The notes under the pieces are model-generated. The model did no database searches. It saw only the letters and a program-made list of their open reading frames with translations, and was not told where the DNA came from. A DNA stretch of 64,000 bases from Rhodopseudomonas_A palustris_F (lineage in GTDB: Bacteria; Pseudomonadota; Alphaproteobacteria; Rhizobiales; Xanthobacteraceae): assembly GCF_000013745.1 (NCBI RefSeq), contig NC_007925.1, positions 5,394,001 through 5,458,000 on the forward strand, read 5' to 3'. The position numbers were made by a program, and so were the translations under genes. Position 1 is the first letter of the stretch. Each line of letters starts with the position of its first letter. Below are positions 28,401-36,680 of this stretch, one piece after another.

Positions 28401-28536
28401 GGCCGACGACGAGGTCGCGGCAACGCTGCCGGTGGTGCAGCAGGTGATGCAGGACGCCCCGTTCCCGGCGGTGCTGCTGTCGGTGCCGCTGCAGGTCGAC
28501 GCGCGCGCGGCGAACAACTGGGACGAGGCGCATTGA
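25471..28536 (+). CDS. polA: DNA polymerase I with repeat-encoded linker and degenerate proofreading site
   Basis: The 1021-residue protein has the 5'-3' exonuclease/FEN domain (VDGSSYIFRAYHALPP ... DSVDNVPGVPGIGVKTA, residues about 15-310), a 3'-5' exonuclease-like domain (about 410-610) and the polymerase domain (SADYSQIELRLLAEI, RRRAKAINFGIIYG, LLQVHDELIFEV). Residues about 327-362 are translated from a family D repeat in the linker after the FEN domain. In the proofreading domain the Asp-x-Glu pair is EAK (E429-A-K431) and the second Asp is T514; only D590 remains, so exonuclease activity is probably lost. The enzyme fills gaps and removes primers. Confidence 0.97.
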   Translation: MPKTSEHAASSVAVKAPSKGDHVFLVDGSSYIFRAYHALPPLNRKSDGLQVNAVLGFCNMLWKLLREMPNDERPTHLAIIFDKAEKTFRNELYPLYKAQRPPAPDDLIPQFALIREAVRAFDLPCLEQIGFEADDLIATYVRQACERGATATIVSSDKDLMQLVTDCVTMFDTMKDRRIGIPQVIEKFGVPPDKVVEVQALAGDSVDNVPGVPGIGVKTAAQLINEYGDLDTLLARAAEIKQPKRREALIANAEKARISRQLVLLDDKVALDVPLDELAVHEPDARKLIAFLKAMEFSTLTRRVAEYSQIDPADVEADAAVKSGTSSPSPLAGEGRGGGATDAGDLFGAPPSPTLPRKGGGSAPQTGQGLASSAPQSSDALTPQLLAAARAEEARKIPVNRDGYATLRTRDELHGWIAKIHDLGHVALEAKATFDIKSAVVDPMQAELTGLALALGPNEACYVPLGHRQSGDAAGLFASGLEPDQIAARDALEALRPILESPGVLKIGFNIKFTAVLLAQHGITLQNADDVQLMSYALDAGRHAHGLDALAETWLGHKTLSYGEVIGSGKAKLSFDQVAIDRATCYAAEDADVALRLWRVLKPRLVAERMTTVYETLERPLIGVLARMERRGISIDRAVLARLSGDFAQTAARIEAEIREIAGEEINIGSPKQLGDILFGKMQLPGGSKTKTGAWSTSAQVLEELAEQGHEFPRKILDWRQVSKLRSTYTDALPTYVHPQTHRVHTTYALAATTTGRLSSNEPNLQNIPVRTEDGRKIRRAFIAAPGHKLVSADYSQIELRLLAEIADIPVLKQAFQDGLDIHAMTASEMFGVPIKDMPSEVRRRAKAINFGIIYGISAFGLANQLGIPREEAGAYIKKYFERFPGIRAYMDATRDFCRAHGFVETLFGRKCHYPDIKASNASVRAFNERAAINARLQGTAADIIRRAMVRMEDALAEKKLSAQMLLQVHDELIFEVADDEVAATLPVVQQVMQDAPFPAVLLSVPLQVDARAANNWDEAH
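26450..26556. repeat. Family D palindromic element inside polA
   Basis: Arms TCCCTCCCCCCTTGCGGGGG and CCCTCCCCCGCAAGGGGGGA flank a spacer. It is read in frame as SPLAGEGRGGG ... PSPTLPRKGGGSA between the FEN and exonuclease-like domains. Confidence 0.93.
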
Positions 28537-28548
28537 GCGCTCATGGCG

Positions 28549-28687
28549 CCGTGCCCCGGACGCGGCGCAGCGCGCCGCCCTTTGCGGCGTGGTGCGCTGC
28601 AGATCCGGGACCGTAACGGACGCTGACTTCGTAACGGTCCCGGCTCGTGGAGCAACGCTGCGCGCTGCGCCACGTCCGGGACACGCG
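28549..28687. repeat. Family A palindromic repeat, copy 4
   Basis: The element has GTGCCCCGGACGC and CGTCCGGGACACG ends, inner pair CCGGGACCGTAACG / CGTAACGGTCCCGG, between polA and pyrE. Confidence 0.92.
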
Positions 28688-28783
28688 ACCAGCTAAGCTT
28701 CCCTGCGCCCGCACGATCTCCGCTGGCGTGCGCAGCCCGCGATCGATAGATTGCTGGCCAATCCCAGCCCAAGAGAATCACCC

Positions 28784-29347
28784 GTGTCGAAATCCGCCTC
28801 CCGCGCCCGCCTTGCCGACATCATCCGCGCCCGCTCGTTCGGCCGCGGCGAAATCACCTTGGCCTCCGGCCGCAAGAGCGACTTCTATTTCAATCTGAAG
28901 CCGACCATGCTCGATCCGGAAGGCGCGGCATTGCTGGCGGAACTGACCTTCGAGGCGCTGCGCGAGGACAATGTCGATTACATCGGCGGGCTGGAGATGG
29001 GCGCGGTGCCGCTGGCCGGCGCGATCGCGCAATTGTCCTGGCTGAAGAACCATCCGATCGCCGCGTTCTTCGTGCGCAAGAAGCCGAAGGAGCACGGCGC
29101 CCGGCTCTCGGTCGAAGGGCTGTCGAAGACCGAGACGCTGCAGGGCAAGCGGGTGGTGATCGTCGAGGACGTCACCACCACCGGCGGCTCGGCGATCAAG
29201 GCGGCCGAATCGGTGCGCGAGGCCGGCGGCGTGATCGTGCTGGTGCTGACCATGGTGGACCGCGAAGAAGGGGCCACCGAGGCGTTCGCCGCGGCCGGGC
29301 TGCCATTCCGCTCGCTCTACAAGGCCAGCGAGTTCCTCAAGAGCTGA
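28784..29347 (+). CDS. pyrE: Orotate phosphoribosyltransferase
   Basis: The 187-residue protein joins orotate to PRPP to give OMP in pyrimidine synthesis. The PRPP-binding motif is VVIVEDVTTTGGSAIKAAES (about residues 127-146), and SGRKSDFYFNLKPTML and FFVRKKPKEHG (catalytic Lys/His) are also present. GTG 28784 is the likely start; a TTG at 28751 would add 11 residues. A family A repeat separates it from polA. Confidence 0.96.
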   Translation: MSKSASRARLADIIRARSFGRGEITLASGRKSDFYFNLKPTMLDPEGAALLAELTFEALREDNVDYIGGLEMGAVPLAGAIAQLSWLKNHPIAAFFVRKKPKEHGARLSVEGLSKTETLQGKRVVIVEDVTTTGGSAIKAAESVREAGGVIVLVLTMVDREEGATEAFAAAGLPFRSLYKASEFLKS

Positions 29348-29492
29348 ACGGCGCCATTTCGGCATCGATATCGGCATCTGTTTGAGCCCACCGGCCGGCC
29401 CGCTTACTCGCCGTTTACCATCCCGCATTAAAGTTGCACCCACGCCGGACAAACGATCCGGCCAAAGCCAGACCGCCTGGGTGGAGTGAGCG

Positions 29493-30296
29493 TTGCGTCG
29501 ACAGTTCGAATTTGCGCGGGCACGCCGCGGCGTGATGTTGGCCATCGCCGTTGCGGTGGCAATGCCGGTCGCGCTGGCGCCGCGGATCGCGGTCGCCGAG
29601 AATTTCCTCGAAGCGCTGTTCGGCGGTTTCCAGCAAAGGCCGCAGCAACGCTCCGCCCCGACCCAATCGAATTTCTTCGCCGATCCGTTCGGCCTCAACC
29701 AGCAAGCTGCGCCGCCGCCGCGCCCGATGAACGCCTCCGGCTCCGGCCCCGCGTTCTGCGTGCGCAGCTGCGACGGCCGGTATTTTCCGCTGACCACCCG
29801 CGGCGGCGCCACAGCGGCGCAAATGTGCCAGGCATTCTGTCCGGCCAGCCCGACCCGGGTGTATTTCGGCAGCAATATCGACGGCGCCACCGCCAGCAAC
29901 GGCGAGCGCTACGCCGACAGCGACAATGCCTTTGCCTATCGCAAGGCGCTGAAAGCCGATTGCACCTGCAACGGCCGCGATCCCGCCGGGCTCGCGCCGG
30001 TGGACCTCACGCTCGACACCTCGCTGCGCTCCGGCGACGTCATCGCCACCACCAATGGCCTGGTGGCCTATTCCGGGGTCCGGGTCGGCGCCAGCCAGAC
30101 CGCGGAATTCACCCCGGTGAATTCCTATCCGGGGCTGACCGCCGAGGTTCGGGCAAGGCTCGGCGAAATGAAAGTCGCGCCGGTCAGCGCCGAAATGATC
30201 GTCGATCCGGCGCCGCTCGCCGACAGCGGCGTGGCGCTGCCGCCGGAACCCGCCAAGCCGGCACCCGCCAAAGGCAAGCGCGCCGAGGCGCGGTAA
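29493..30296 (+). CDS. DUF2865 family secreted protein
   Basis: The 267-residue product has a signal peptide (RGVMLAIAVAVAMPVALAPRIAVA), a Gln/Pro-rich stretch, and the DUF2865 core beginning FCVRSCDGRYFPLTTRGG and including AQMCQAFCPASPTRVYFGS and DCTCNGRD, whose paired Cys probably form disulphides. The tail is Pro/Ala/Lys-rich. The family is restricted to Rhizobiales-type bacteria and has no assigned function. TTG 29493 has a GGAG site ten bases before it; ATG 29535 would start inside the signal peptide. Confidence 0.87.
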   Translation: MRRQFEFARARRGVMLAIAVAVAMPVALAPRIAVAENFLEALFGGFQQRPQQRSAPTQSNFFADPFGLNQQAAPPPRPMNASGSGPAFCVRSCDGRYFPLTTRGGATAAQMCQAFCPASPTRVYFGSNIDGATASNGERYADSDNAFAYRKALKADCTCNGRDPAGLAPVDLTLDTSLRSGDVIATTNGLVAYSGVRVGASQTAEFTPVNSYPGLTAEVRARLGEMKVAPVSAEMIVDPAPLADSGVALPPEPAKPAPAKGKRAEAR

Positions 30297-30332
30297 CTGC
30301 TCTTCAAAAGAAGCGACCGATACCAGAGCTTC

Positions 30333-30454
30333 GTCATTCCGGGGCGCGAAGCCGCAGGCTGAGCGAACCCGGAATCTCGCCGCGAACGCGCACTCGCCCC
30401 AGCAGCGAGATTCCGGGTTCATTCGCAGCTTCGCTGCTCACGCCCCGGAATGAC
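30333..30454. repeat. Family C palindromic repeat, copy 2
   Basis: GTCATTCCGGGGCGCGAAGC and GCTCACGCCCCGGAATGAC form the ends, with the inner pair CGGAATCTCG / CGAGATTCCGGG. It sits between convergent genes. Confidence 0.93.
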
Positions 30455-30464
30455 CGGCCTTGGT

Positions 30465-30899
30465 CTAGCGCCCCCGCACGATGCCGATCACGTTCGGCGC
30501 CGCCAGATACGCCTCCTCGATCCGCGCCCGTGCCGCCGCCTTGTTCTCCGGCGTCAACAGGCCACGCTGCTCGGCTAGAATCATCCAGCAATAGCCCCAC
30601 CAATCTGTCAGCATGCCGTGATCGTCGACCAGGTCGTAGCCCAGCTCGGCCGCGAAGATTCGGGCATGCGCCTCGTCGAGCGAATCAAGCCAAGCGTGGT
30701 CGGCGGCAGAAAACAGCGCGTCGCTGAAATCGTCGGTGGTGTAGCCCCAGATCGACACGCAGACCGCGTTGAACTCGCGGTCGAGCTGGTCATCATCGAT
30801 CGGCTGACGGCAGGCGATTTGATGCAGCCGCGACAGCGACCGCGCGAAATCCGCAATCCGGGTCAGCGCGAACGGCTCGAAAGCAATGGTGGTGGACAT
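30465..30899 (-). CDS. Hypothetical cytoplasmic protein, 144 residues
   Basis: The protein is acidic and alpha-helical with several Trp/Tyr clusters (VSIWGYTTDDFSD, LTDWWGYCWMILAE). It has no signal peptide and no motif I can assign. It starts at ATG 30899 and ends just before a family C repeat. The AT-richer sequence upstream (30900-31342) differs from the general composition of the window, so this locus may have been acquired or be a remnant. Function unknown. Confidence 0.72.
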   Translation of the reverse strand: MSTTIAFEPFALTRIADFARSLSRLHQIACRQPIDDDQLDREFNAVCVSIWGYTTDDFSDALFSAADHAWLDSLDEAHARIFAAELGYDLVDDHGMLTDWWGYCWMILAEQRGLLTPENKAAARARIEEAYLAAPNVIGIVRGR

Positions 30900-31342
30900 C
30901 TAGTCCTCGCAAGTCCCGAAGGCCCAATATCTTGTAGTCTGACAGGCCGAATCATAACGATATATCAATGACTTGCTAAAGTGTTCTTAATTTGTTCGCA
31001 GGCCAATGATCGATCATGCCCGAATTGGCGCTTGGCTACCTTGAAATACCGTTTTCGGACAAGATCATGCGCAATCAGAAAGCGAAAGCGGATGACGATT
31101 TCGAGAAAAGTACCATCCTGCGGTAGTCCGGGCGCCATTCTACGAGAATTGGTATCAGGGCGCTCCGGAATATCCCGAACTTGGCACCGCCGTGATTTGC
31201 TCGCAACAGTGCGGTGCTAGATTGCGGACATGCCATCTGCTCGAACCAAGCATCGCAACGCACAAACGATCGCCGCGCCACGGGTTCCGATCCATGGATA
31301 ATGCGCGTATGATCATGTCTAACGCAGTTTTAGGGTAACATT
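30900..31342. other. AT-richer gene-free stretch upstream of glgP
   Basis: The 443 bases between the divergent hypothetical gene and glgP have visibly lower GC than the surroundings and no convincing reading frame. It must hold both promoters. A probable degenerate dispersed repeat lies at 31051-31105. A small RNA here cannot be excluded. Confidence 0.5.
31051..31105. repeat. Possible degenerate Bradyrhizobiaceae dispersed repeat
   Basis: GTTTTCGGACAAGATCATGC followed by GCGAAAGCGGATGACGATTT resembles a repeat I associate with intergenic regions of this family. Only one copy is in the window, so this rests on recollection. Confidence 0.3.
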
Positions 31343-33859
31343 TTGCCAATTCAAACGATCACCGACGACTTCCGCCCGCCGCAGCCGCCGCTTGACGAGC
31401 TGGCTTTGGCCGAAATCAAGAGCGCCATCGTCGCCAAGCTCACGCTGGCGATCGGCAAGGAAGCCGCGCTTGCCACCAAGCACGACTGGTACAAGGCCGC
31501 GGCCTTGGCGCTGCGCGACCGCATCGTGCATCGCTGGCTGGTTTCCGAAAAGGACAGCTACGACGCCGGCCGCAAGCGGGTCTACTACCTGTCGCTGGAA
31601 TTCCTGATCGGCCGGCTGTTCACCGACGCGCTGAACAATATGGGCCTGCTGCCGCTGTTCGACGCGGCACTCGGCGATCTCGGCGTCGGCCTGTCGGAGC
31701 TGCGCAAATGCGAGCCCGACGCGGCGCTCGGCAATGGCGGCCTCGGCCGGCTCGCCGCCTGCTTCATGGAAAGCATGGCGACGCTGGAGATCCCGGCATT
31801 CGGTTACGGCATCCGCTACGATTTTGGCCTGTTCCGCCAGATCATCACCCAGGGCTGGCAGCAGGAATATCCCGACGAATGGCTGGGCTTCGGCAATCCC
31901 TGGGAATTGCAGCGGCCGGAAGTCGTCTATCAGGTGCATTTCGGCGGCAGCGTCGAACATTCGGTGGATTCCCGCGGCCATGATCGCGCGATCTGGTATC
32001 CGGGTGAGACGGTGCAGGCGGTGGCCTACGACACCCCGATCGTCGGCTGGCGCGGCAAGCACGTCAACGCGCTGCGGCTATGGTCGGCAAGGGCGCCGGA
32101 TCCGCTATTGATCGACGTGTTCAACTCGGGCGACTATCTCGGCGCCACGGCGCACGAGGCGCGCGCCGAGGCGATCTGCAAATTCCTCTATCCCAACGAC
32201 GAAAGCGCGGCGGGCCGCGAATTGCGGCTGCGGCAGGAGTACTTCTTCGTCTCGGCCTCGCTGCAGGATCTGATCAAGCGGCATCTGCACGCCGAAGGCC
32301 AGTTGCGCAACCTGGCGAAAAAGGCGGCGGTGCAGCTCAACGACACCCATCCGAGCCTCGCCGTCACCGAATTGATGCGGATCCTGATCGATCACCACGG
32401 CATGCGCTGGGACGAGGCCTGGGAAATCACCCGGGCGACGCTGTCCTATACCAACCACACGCTGCTGCCGGAGGCGCTGGAAACCTGGCCGGTCGAATTG
32501 TTCGAGCGCTGCCTGCCGCGCCATCTGGAGATCATCTATCGCATCAACGAAGTGCATTTGGGTCTCGCCAATGCCTGCTGCCCCGGCGACGTCGATTTCC
32601 GCGCCTCGGTGTCGCTGATCGACGAAAAAGCCGGCCGGCGGGTGCGGATGGGCCACCTGGCGTTCATCGGCTCGCACCGCATCAACGGTGTCTCGGCGAT
32701 GCATTCCGATCTGATGAAAGAGACGGTGTTTCACGACCTGCACCATCTCTATCCCGGCCGCATCACCAACAAGACCAACGGCATCACCTTTCGCCGCTGG
32801 CTGATGCTGGCCAATCCGGGGCTCACCGACCTGGCGCGCGCCACCTGCGGCGAGGAGGTGCTCGACGATCCGACCCGTCTGCAACGGATGGAGGACTACG
32901 CCGGCGACAGTGCGTTCCAGCAGCAGTTCCGCGCCGTCAAGCATCGCAACAAAGTGGCGCTGTCGCGTTTGATCGCCGACCGCCTGGAGATCAAGGTCGA
33001 TCCCAGCGCGCTGTTCGACGTGCAGATCAAGCGGATTCACGAATACAAGCGCCAGCTGCTCAACGTGCTGGAGACCATCGCGCTGTACTACGCGATCAAG
33101 GACGAGCCGCAGCGCGACTGGGTGCCGCGGGTCAAGATCTTCGCCGGCAAGGCGGCGGCGAGCTATCGCTACGCCAAATTGATCATCAAGCTGATCAATG
33201 ACGTCGCCGAGACCATCAACAACGATCCCGAAATCGCCGGGCGGCTCAAGGTGGTGTTCCTATCGGACTACAATGTCAGCCTCGCCGAGGTGATCATTCC
33301 CGCCGCCGATCTGTCCGAGCAGATTTCGACCGCCGGGATGGAGGCCTCCGGGACCGGCAACATGAAGCTCGGTCTCAACGGCGCGCTCACCATCGGCACG
33401 CTGGACGGCGCCAATATCGAGATGCGTGACCACGTCGGCGCGGAAAACATCGCGATCTTCGGCATGGAAGCCCTCGAAGTGGTGGCGCGCCGGTCGCAAG
33501 GCCTCGACGCCACCGACGTGATCGGGCGTTCGCCGCATCTGGCGCGGGCGATCCGCGCGATCGATTCCGGGGTGTTCTCGCCGGACGACGTCGGCCGCTT
33601 CGCTTCGATCGCACACGCGCTGCGCCACCTCGACCACTACATGGTCAGCGCTGATTTCGACTCCTACTACGAAGCCCAGCGCGGCATCGACGCGCGCTGG
33701 CGCGCGGGGCCGGCCTGGACCCGGGCGGCGATTCTCAACGTGTCGCGGATGGCGTGGTTCTCCTCGGACCGCACGATTCGCGAATACGCCGAGGACGTTT
33801 GGGACGTACCGACCACGCCCGCCGCGCAACCTTCGGAGGCCCGCCAGGCGCAGCGGTAG
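31343..33859 (+). CDS. glgP: Glycogen/starch/maltodextrin phosphorylase
   Basis: The 838-residue GT35 enzyme releases glucose-1-phosphate from alpha-glucans. Family blocks are YYLSLEFLIGRLFTDAL, LAACFMESMATLEIPA, RRWLMLANPGL, VQIKRIHEYKRQLLN and the PLP site EASGTGNMKLGLNGALT with the PLP lysine at K675. Start TTG 31343 matches the family N-terminus. No other glycogen gene is in the window, so it stands alone; in relatives glycogen genes may lie elsewhere. It is preceded by a long AT-richer region and followed by a family C repeat. Confidence 0.96.
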   Translation: MPIQTITDDFRPPQPPLDELALAEIKSAIVAKLTLAIGKEAALATKHDWYKAAALALRDRIVHRWLVSEKDSYDAGRKRVYYLSLEFLIGRLFTDALNNMGLLPLFDAALGDLGVGLSELRKCEPDAALGNGGLGRLAACFMESMATLEIPAFGYGIRYDFGLFRQIITQGWQQEYPDEWLGFGNPWELQRPEVVYQVHFGGSVEHSVDSRGHDRAIWYPGETVQAVAYDTPIVGWRGKHVNALRLWSARAPDPLLIDVFNSGDYLGATAHEARAEAICKFLYPNDESAAGRELRLRQEYFFVSASLQDLIKRHLHAEGQLRNLAKKAAVQLNDTHPSLAVTELMRILIDHHGMRWDEAWEITRATLSYTNHTLLPEALETWPVELFERCLPRHLEIIYRINEVHLGLANACCPGDVDFRASVSLIDEKAGRRVRMGHLAFIGSHRINGVSAMHSDLMKETVFHDLHHLYPGRITNKTNGITFRRWLMLANPGLTDLARATCGEEVLDDPTRLQRMEDYAGDSAFQQQFRAVKHRNKVALSRLIADRLEIKVDPSALFDVQIKRIHEYKRQLLNVLETIALYYAIKDEPQRDWVPRVKIFAGKAAASYRYAKLIIKLINDVAETINNDPEIAGRLKVVFLSDYNVSLAEVIIPAADLSEQISTAGMEASGTGNMKLGLNGALTIGTLDGANIEMRDHVGAENIAIFGMEALEVVARRSQGLDATDVIGRSPHLARAIRAIDSGVFSPDDVGRFASIAHALRHLDHYMVSADFDSYYEAQRGIDARWRAGPAWTRAAILNVSRMAWFSSDRTIREYAEDVWDVPTTPAAQPSEARQAQR

Positions 33860-33906
33860 TCGATAGCGACGCGTTGGTCGGGCGGGCTCGCGCGACCGCA
33901 GCAGCA

Positions 33907-34032
33907 GTCATTCCGGGGCGTGAGGCCGCAGGCCGAGCGAACCCGGAATCTCGCTGCGGGCGCAAGAGTCTTCCACGTGTTGCAAGATTCCGGGTTCGCT
34001 CGCGGCTGAAGCCGCTCGCGCCCCGGAATGAC
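33907..34032. repeat. Family C palindromic repeat, copy 3
   Basis: GTCATTCCGGGGCGTGAGGC and GCTCGCGCCCCGGAATGAC ends with the inner pair CCCGGAATCTCG / AAGATTCCGGG, lying between convergent glgP and the DUF2125 gene. Confidence 0.93.
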
Positions 34033-34051
34033 CGTCTGGGCCATAGACGCC

Positions 34052-35239
34052 CTAAAACAACGGCGGGACCTGCCCCACCTGCAGCGGGCCGATGAACACC
34101 GCGCCGTCGACGAAGCGCAGCGGGAAGGCCCGCGCCGGGCGCCCCTCCAGCACGGCGTCCTTGCCGAGCGCGTTGATGCCGGCGGCGACGCCGGCATTGG
34201 CGTTCTGACGCACCGCCTTACCAAGCCCCGGGATGGCGCGATCGAGCGCGCCAAGCACGCTGTTGACGTCCTTGGCCCGCACCCCCGGCGCCACCCGGTC
34301 GAGCGTCGCCTGCGGCACGCCCTGCTCCAGCATCTTGTCGATGCCGAGCGCCGGAACGACCTTGTCGAGTCCCGCCACCGTCATCTGCAATTCGCCGTCG
34401 ATCCGGCCGTTCGGGCTGAGACCAAGCGTCCCTGCCGCCACCGCGATCAGCTCGCCCTGCTGGATCCGCGAGCGGCTGATCTCGACCTTGCCGCCGGCGG
34501 CCTGCAGCTCGCGAAACCGCTGCGGCCAGGGTTTTGGCGAAAAATCCTGCAACCCGTTCAACACCGCGCGGAGGTCGGCGTCGAACGGCTCGGCCAATAG
34601 CGGGTGCAGCTCCTGCAGGCTGGCGCCGGCGAGTTGCGCCACCGCTTCGAGCGGCTGCGGCCCAGCTGCCGGCGCATCGAGCAGCCGGCCGTGCAGCTCG
34701 GCATGGCGGGCGCGCGCCTGGGCGGTTTGCACGGCGCCCGCGATCCGATCGACGACGGCATCGTCGAACACGATCGAGGCGCGCTGCGGCACGCCGGGCA
34801 GGCCGACCACGCTCGCCCGCGCGGCGCTCCAGCTCACCGCCATCGACGGCGGTTGGCCGCGGCCGGCCAGCACCGCCGGCGCGGTGAATTCGGCGATCAA
34901 CAGCCGCGGATCGTAGATCTGTCCGACCACCAGGATTTCGCCGAGCTTGGCGGTGATCGGCGTCTGCTCCGGCCCGGCCGATTGCGACGTCAGCGCGACG
35001 CTGGCGTCCTTGCAGCGCACCTCGAGCCGGAACGGAAAGCCCGCAACCGAGCGATTGCCGCACTCATAGACCCGCCCGGACGCCGCTTCACGCGCGCGCC
35101 AGGCATCGACCGATTGATCGAGCCTTCCGGCGGTGTAAAACCAGAAGCCACTCCAGGCCGCGGCCAGAACCAGCAGCACAGTCGGCAAGACGAAGACCGG
35201 CCAGAGCCGCCGGCGCGGCGTGAGAATTATTTCGGACAT
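34052..35239 (-). CDS. DUF2125 domain membrane-anchored protein
   Basis: The 395-residue product has an N-terminal basic segment and one membrane helix (LWPVFVLPTVLLVLAAAWSGFWFY, about residues 12-35), followed by a large periplasmic domain with ECGNRSVAGFPFRLEVRCKD, the DUF2125 signature with two Cys. The remainder resembles the repetitive beta-rich lipid-transport (AsmA-like) style of this family, but the function is not established. It is divergent from the ChaC-like gene, with 29 bases between starts. Confidence 0.88.
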   Translation of the reverse strand: MSEIILTPRRRLWPVFVLPTVLLVLAAAWSGFWFYTAGRLDQSVDAWRAREAASGRVYECGNRSVAGFPFRLEVRCKDASVALTSQSAGPEQTPITAKLGEILVVGQIYDPRLLIAEFTAPAVLAGRGQPPSMAVSWSAARASVVGLPGVPQRASIVFDDAVVDRIAGAVQTAQARARHAELHGRLLDAPAAGPQPLEAVAQLAGASLQELHPLLAEPFDADLRAVLNGLQDFSPKPWPQRFRELQAAGGKVEISRSRIQQGELIAVAAGTLGLSPNGRIDGELQMTVAGLDKVVPALGIDKMLEQGVPQATLDRVAPGVRAKDVNSVLGALDRAIPGLGKAVRQNANAGVAAGINALGKDAVLEGRPARAFPLRFVDGAVFIGPLQVGQVPPLF

Positions 35240-35268
35240 GCGGCGACCCTAGACTCGAGATTTGTCAA

Positions 35269-35865
35269 TTGAGCGATTCCCATATCACGTCGACGAATAA
35301 CCTGCCCGATGCCGCAACCGCGGCGGGCGACCTCTGGGTGTTCGGCTACGGCTCGCTGATGTGGCACCCCGGCTTCGCCTTTCTCGAGCAGCTTTCGGCG
35401 CGGCTGATCGGCGAGCATCGCGCGCTCTGCGTCTATTCCTTCGTGCATCGCGGCACTCCGGAGAAACCCGGCCTGGTGCTCGGGCTGGACCGCGGCGGCG
35501 CCTGCCGCGGCGTCGCGTTCCGGGTCGCTGCGGCGGATCGCGCCGAAACCGTCGCCTATCTGCGCGGCCGCGAGCAGGTCACCAAAGTCTATCGCGAGGT
35601 GATGCGCTCGGTGTGGCTGCAAGATGACGCCCGCCGCCGGGTCAGTGCACTGACCTATGTGGTCGACCGCGGTCACGCGCAATATGCCGGGCGGCTCAGC
35701 GATGCCGAACAACTGCGCATCGTGCGGCAAGGCCACGGCCAATCCGGCCCCAACCAGGACTACGTGCTGTCGACGGTGGCAGCGCTGGAGACACAGGGCT
35801 GCCGCGATCCGCAGCTGCATCGGCTGGCCCTGCAGCTGCGCGACGACACCCCGGTGCATCGCTAG
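35269..35865 (+). CDS. ChaC-type gamma-glutamylcyclotransferase
   Basis: The 198-residue protein has the substrate-binding loop VFGYGSLMWHPGF (about residues 23-35) and the conserved Glu region TVAYLRGREQVTKVYREV, typical of ChaC enzymes that release 5-oxoproline and Cys-Gly from glutathione. TTG 35269 is used as start because no ATG precedes the conserved loop. It ends 15 bases before the convergent plsC stop. Confidence 0.92.
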   Translation: MSDSHITSTNNLPDAATAAGDLWVFGYGSLMWHPGFAFLEQLSARLIGEHRALCVYSFVHRGTPEKPGLVLGLDRGGACRGVAFRVAAADRAETVAYLRGREQVTKVYREVMRSVWLQDDARRRVSALTYVVDRGHAQYAGRLSDAEQLRIVRQGHGQSGPNQDYVLSTVAALETQGCRDPQLHRLALQLRDDTPVHR

Positions 35866-35880
35866 CGCCGCCGGCGCTTT

Positions 35881-36669
35881 CTAAGCCGCCGGCGGCTTGG
35901 CCTTCAGCGGCACCCGGCTCGGCACCCGGCCGAACAGTTGCGCTTGTTCCTGCCGGCCGGCGTCGACCAGCCGGTTGGTGGCGGTTTCGATCAGCTCGCT
36001 GACCTGCAACAGGAACTGCTTGCGCGGCAATCCCGCCGGCAGCGGATCGAGAAACTCCACCACGATGGTGCCGGGATAGCGCAGGAAGGCGCGGCGCGGC
36101 CAGAACAGCCCGGAATTCAGCGCCACCGGGATGCAGGGCACTTCGCAATCGGCATAGATCTGGCCGACCCCGGTCTTGTAGCGCGGCTCGGCATCGACCG
36201 CGGTGCGGGTGCCTTCCGGGAAGATGATCAATTGCCGGCCGCGACGGACCTCTTCGCCGGCGCGGCGCGCCATGCTGACCAGCGCGCGGCCGCCATTGCC
36301 GCGATTGACCCCGATCATGTCGGCCTTCGACAGATACCAACCGAAGAACGGGATCCACAGCAATTCGCGCTTCAGGATATACAGCGGCTGATCGAAGAAC
36401 TGCAGCAGCGCGAAGGTTTCCCACATCGACTGGTGCTTCGACGCGACGATCAATGGCCCCTCGGGGATCTTCTCCAGACCGCGAAACTCAACCTTGGTGT
36501 TGCAGATCAGGCGCATCAGCCAGATGCTGCTGATGCCCCAATATTTCGCGATGTTGATGATCGCCCAGCGCGGCATCAGGAAGGTCGGGATTCCCACCAG
36601 CACCCAGAACACCAACAGGATATAGAACAAGATATTGAAGACGAGCGATCGCAGAAAAATCGAAACCAT
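35881..36669 (-). CDS. plsC: 1-acyl-sn-glycerol-3-phosphate acyltransferase
   Basis: The 262-residue membrane enzyme acylates lysophosphatidic acid in phospholipid synthesis. An N-terminal membrane helix (FLRSLVFNILFYILLVFWVLVGIPTFL) precedes the acyltransferase motifs: SKHQSMWETF (HX4E variant of HX4D), GVNRGNGGRA, FPEGTRT and VPCIPVALNSG. The Pro/Lys tail is short. It is followed upstream on the same strand by the YdcF gene, 11 bases apart, so the two are probably co-transcribed. Confidence 0.93.
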   Translation of the reverse strand: MVSIFLRSLVFNILFYILLVFWVLVGIPTFLMPRWAIINIAKYWGISSIWLMRLICNTKVEFRGLEKIPEGPLIVASKHQSMWETFALLQFFDQPLYILKRELLWIPFFGWYLSKADMIGVNRGNGGRALVSMARRAGEEVRRGRQLIIFPEGTRTAVDAEPRYKTGVGQIYADCEVPCIPVALNSGLFWPRRAFLRYPGTIVVEFLDPLPAGLPRKQFLLQVSELIETATNRLVDAGRQEQAQLFGRVPSRVPLKAKPPAA

Positions 36670-36680
36670 GGATCATCCGA

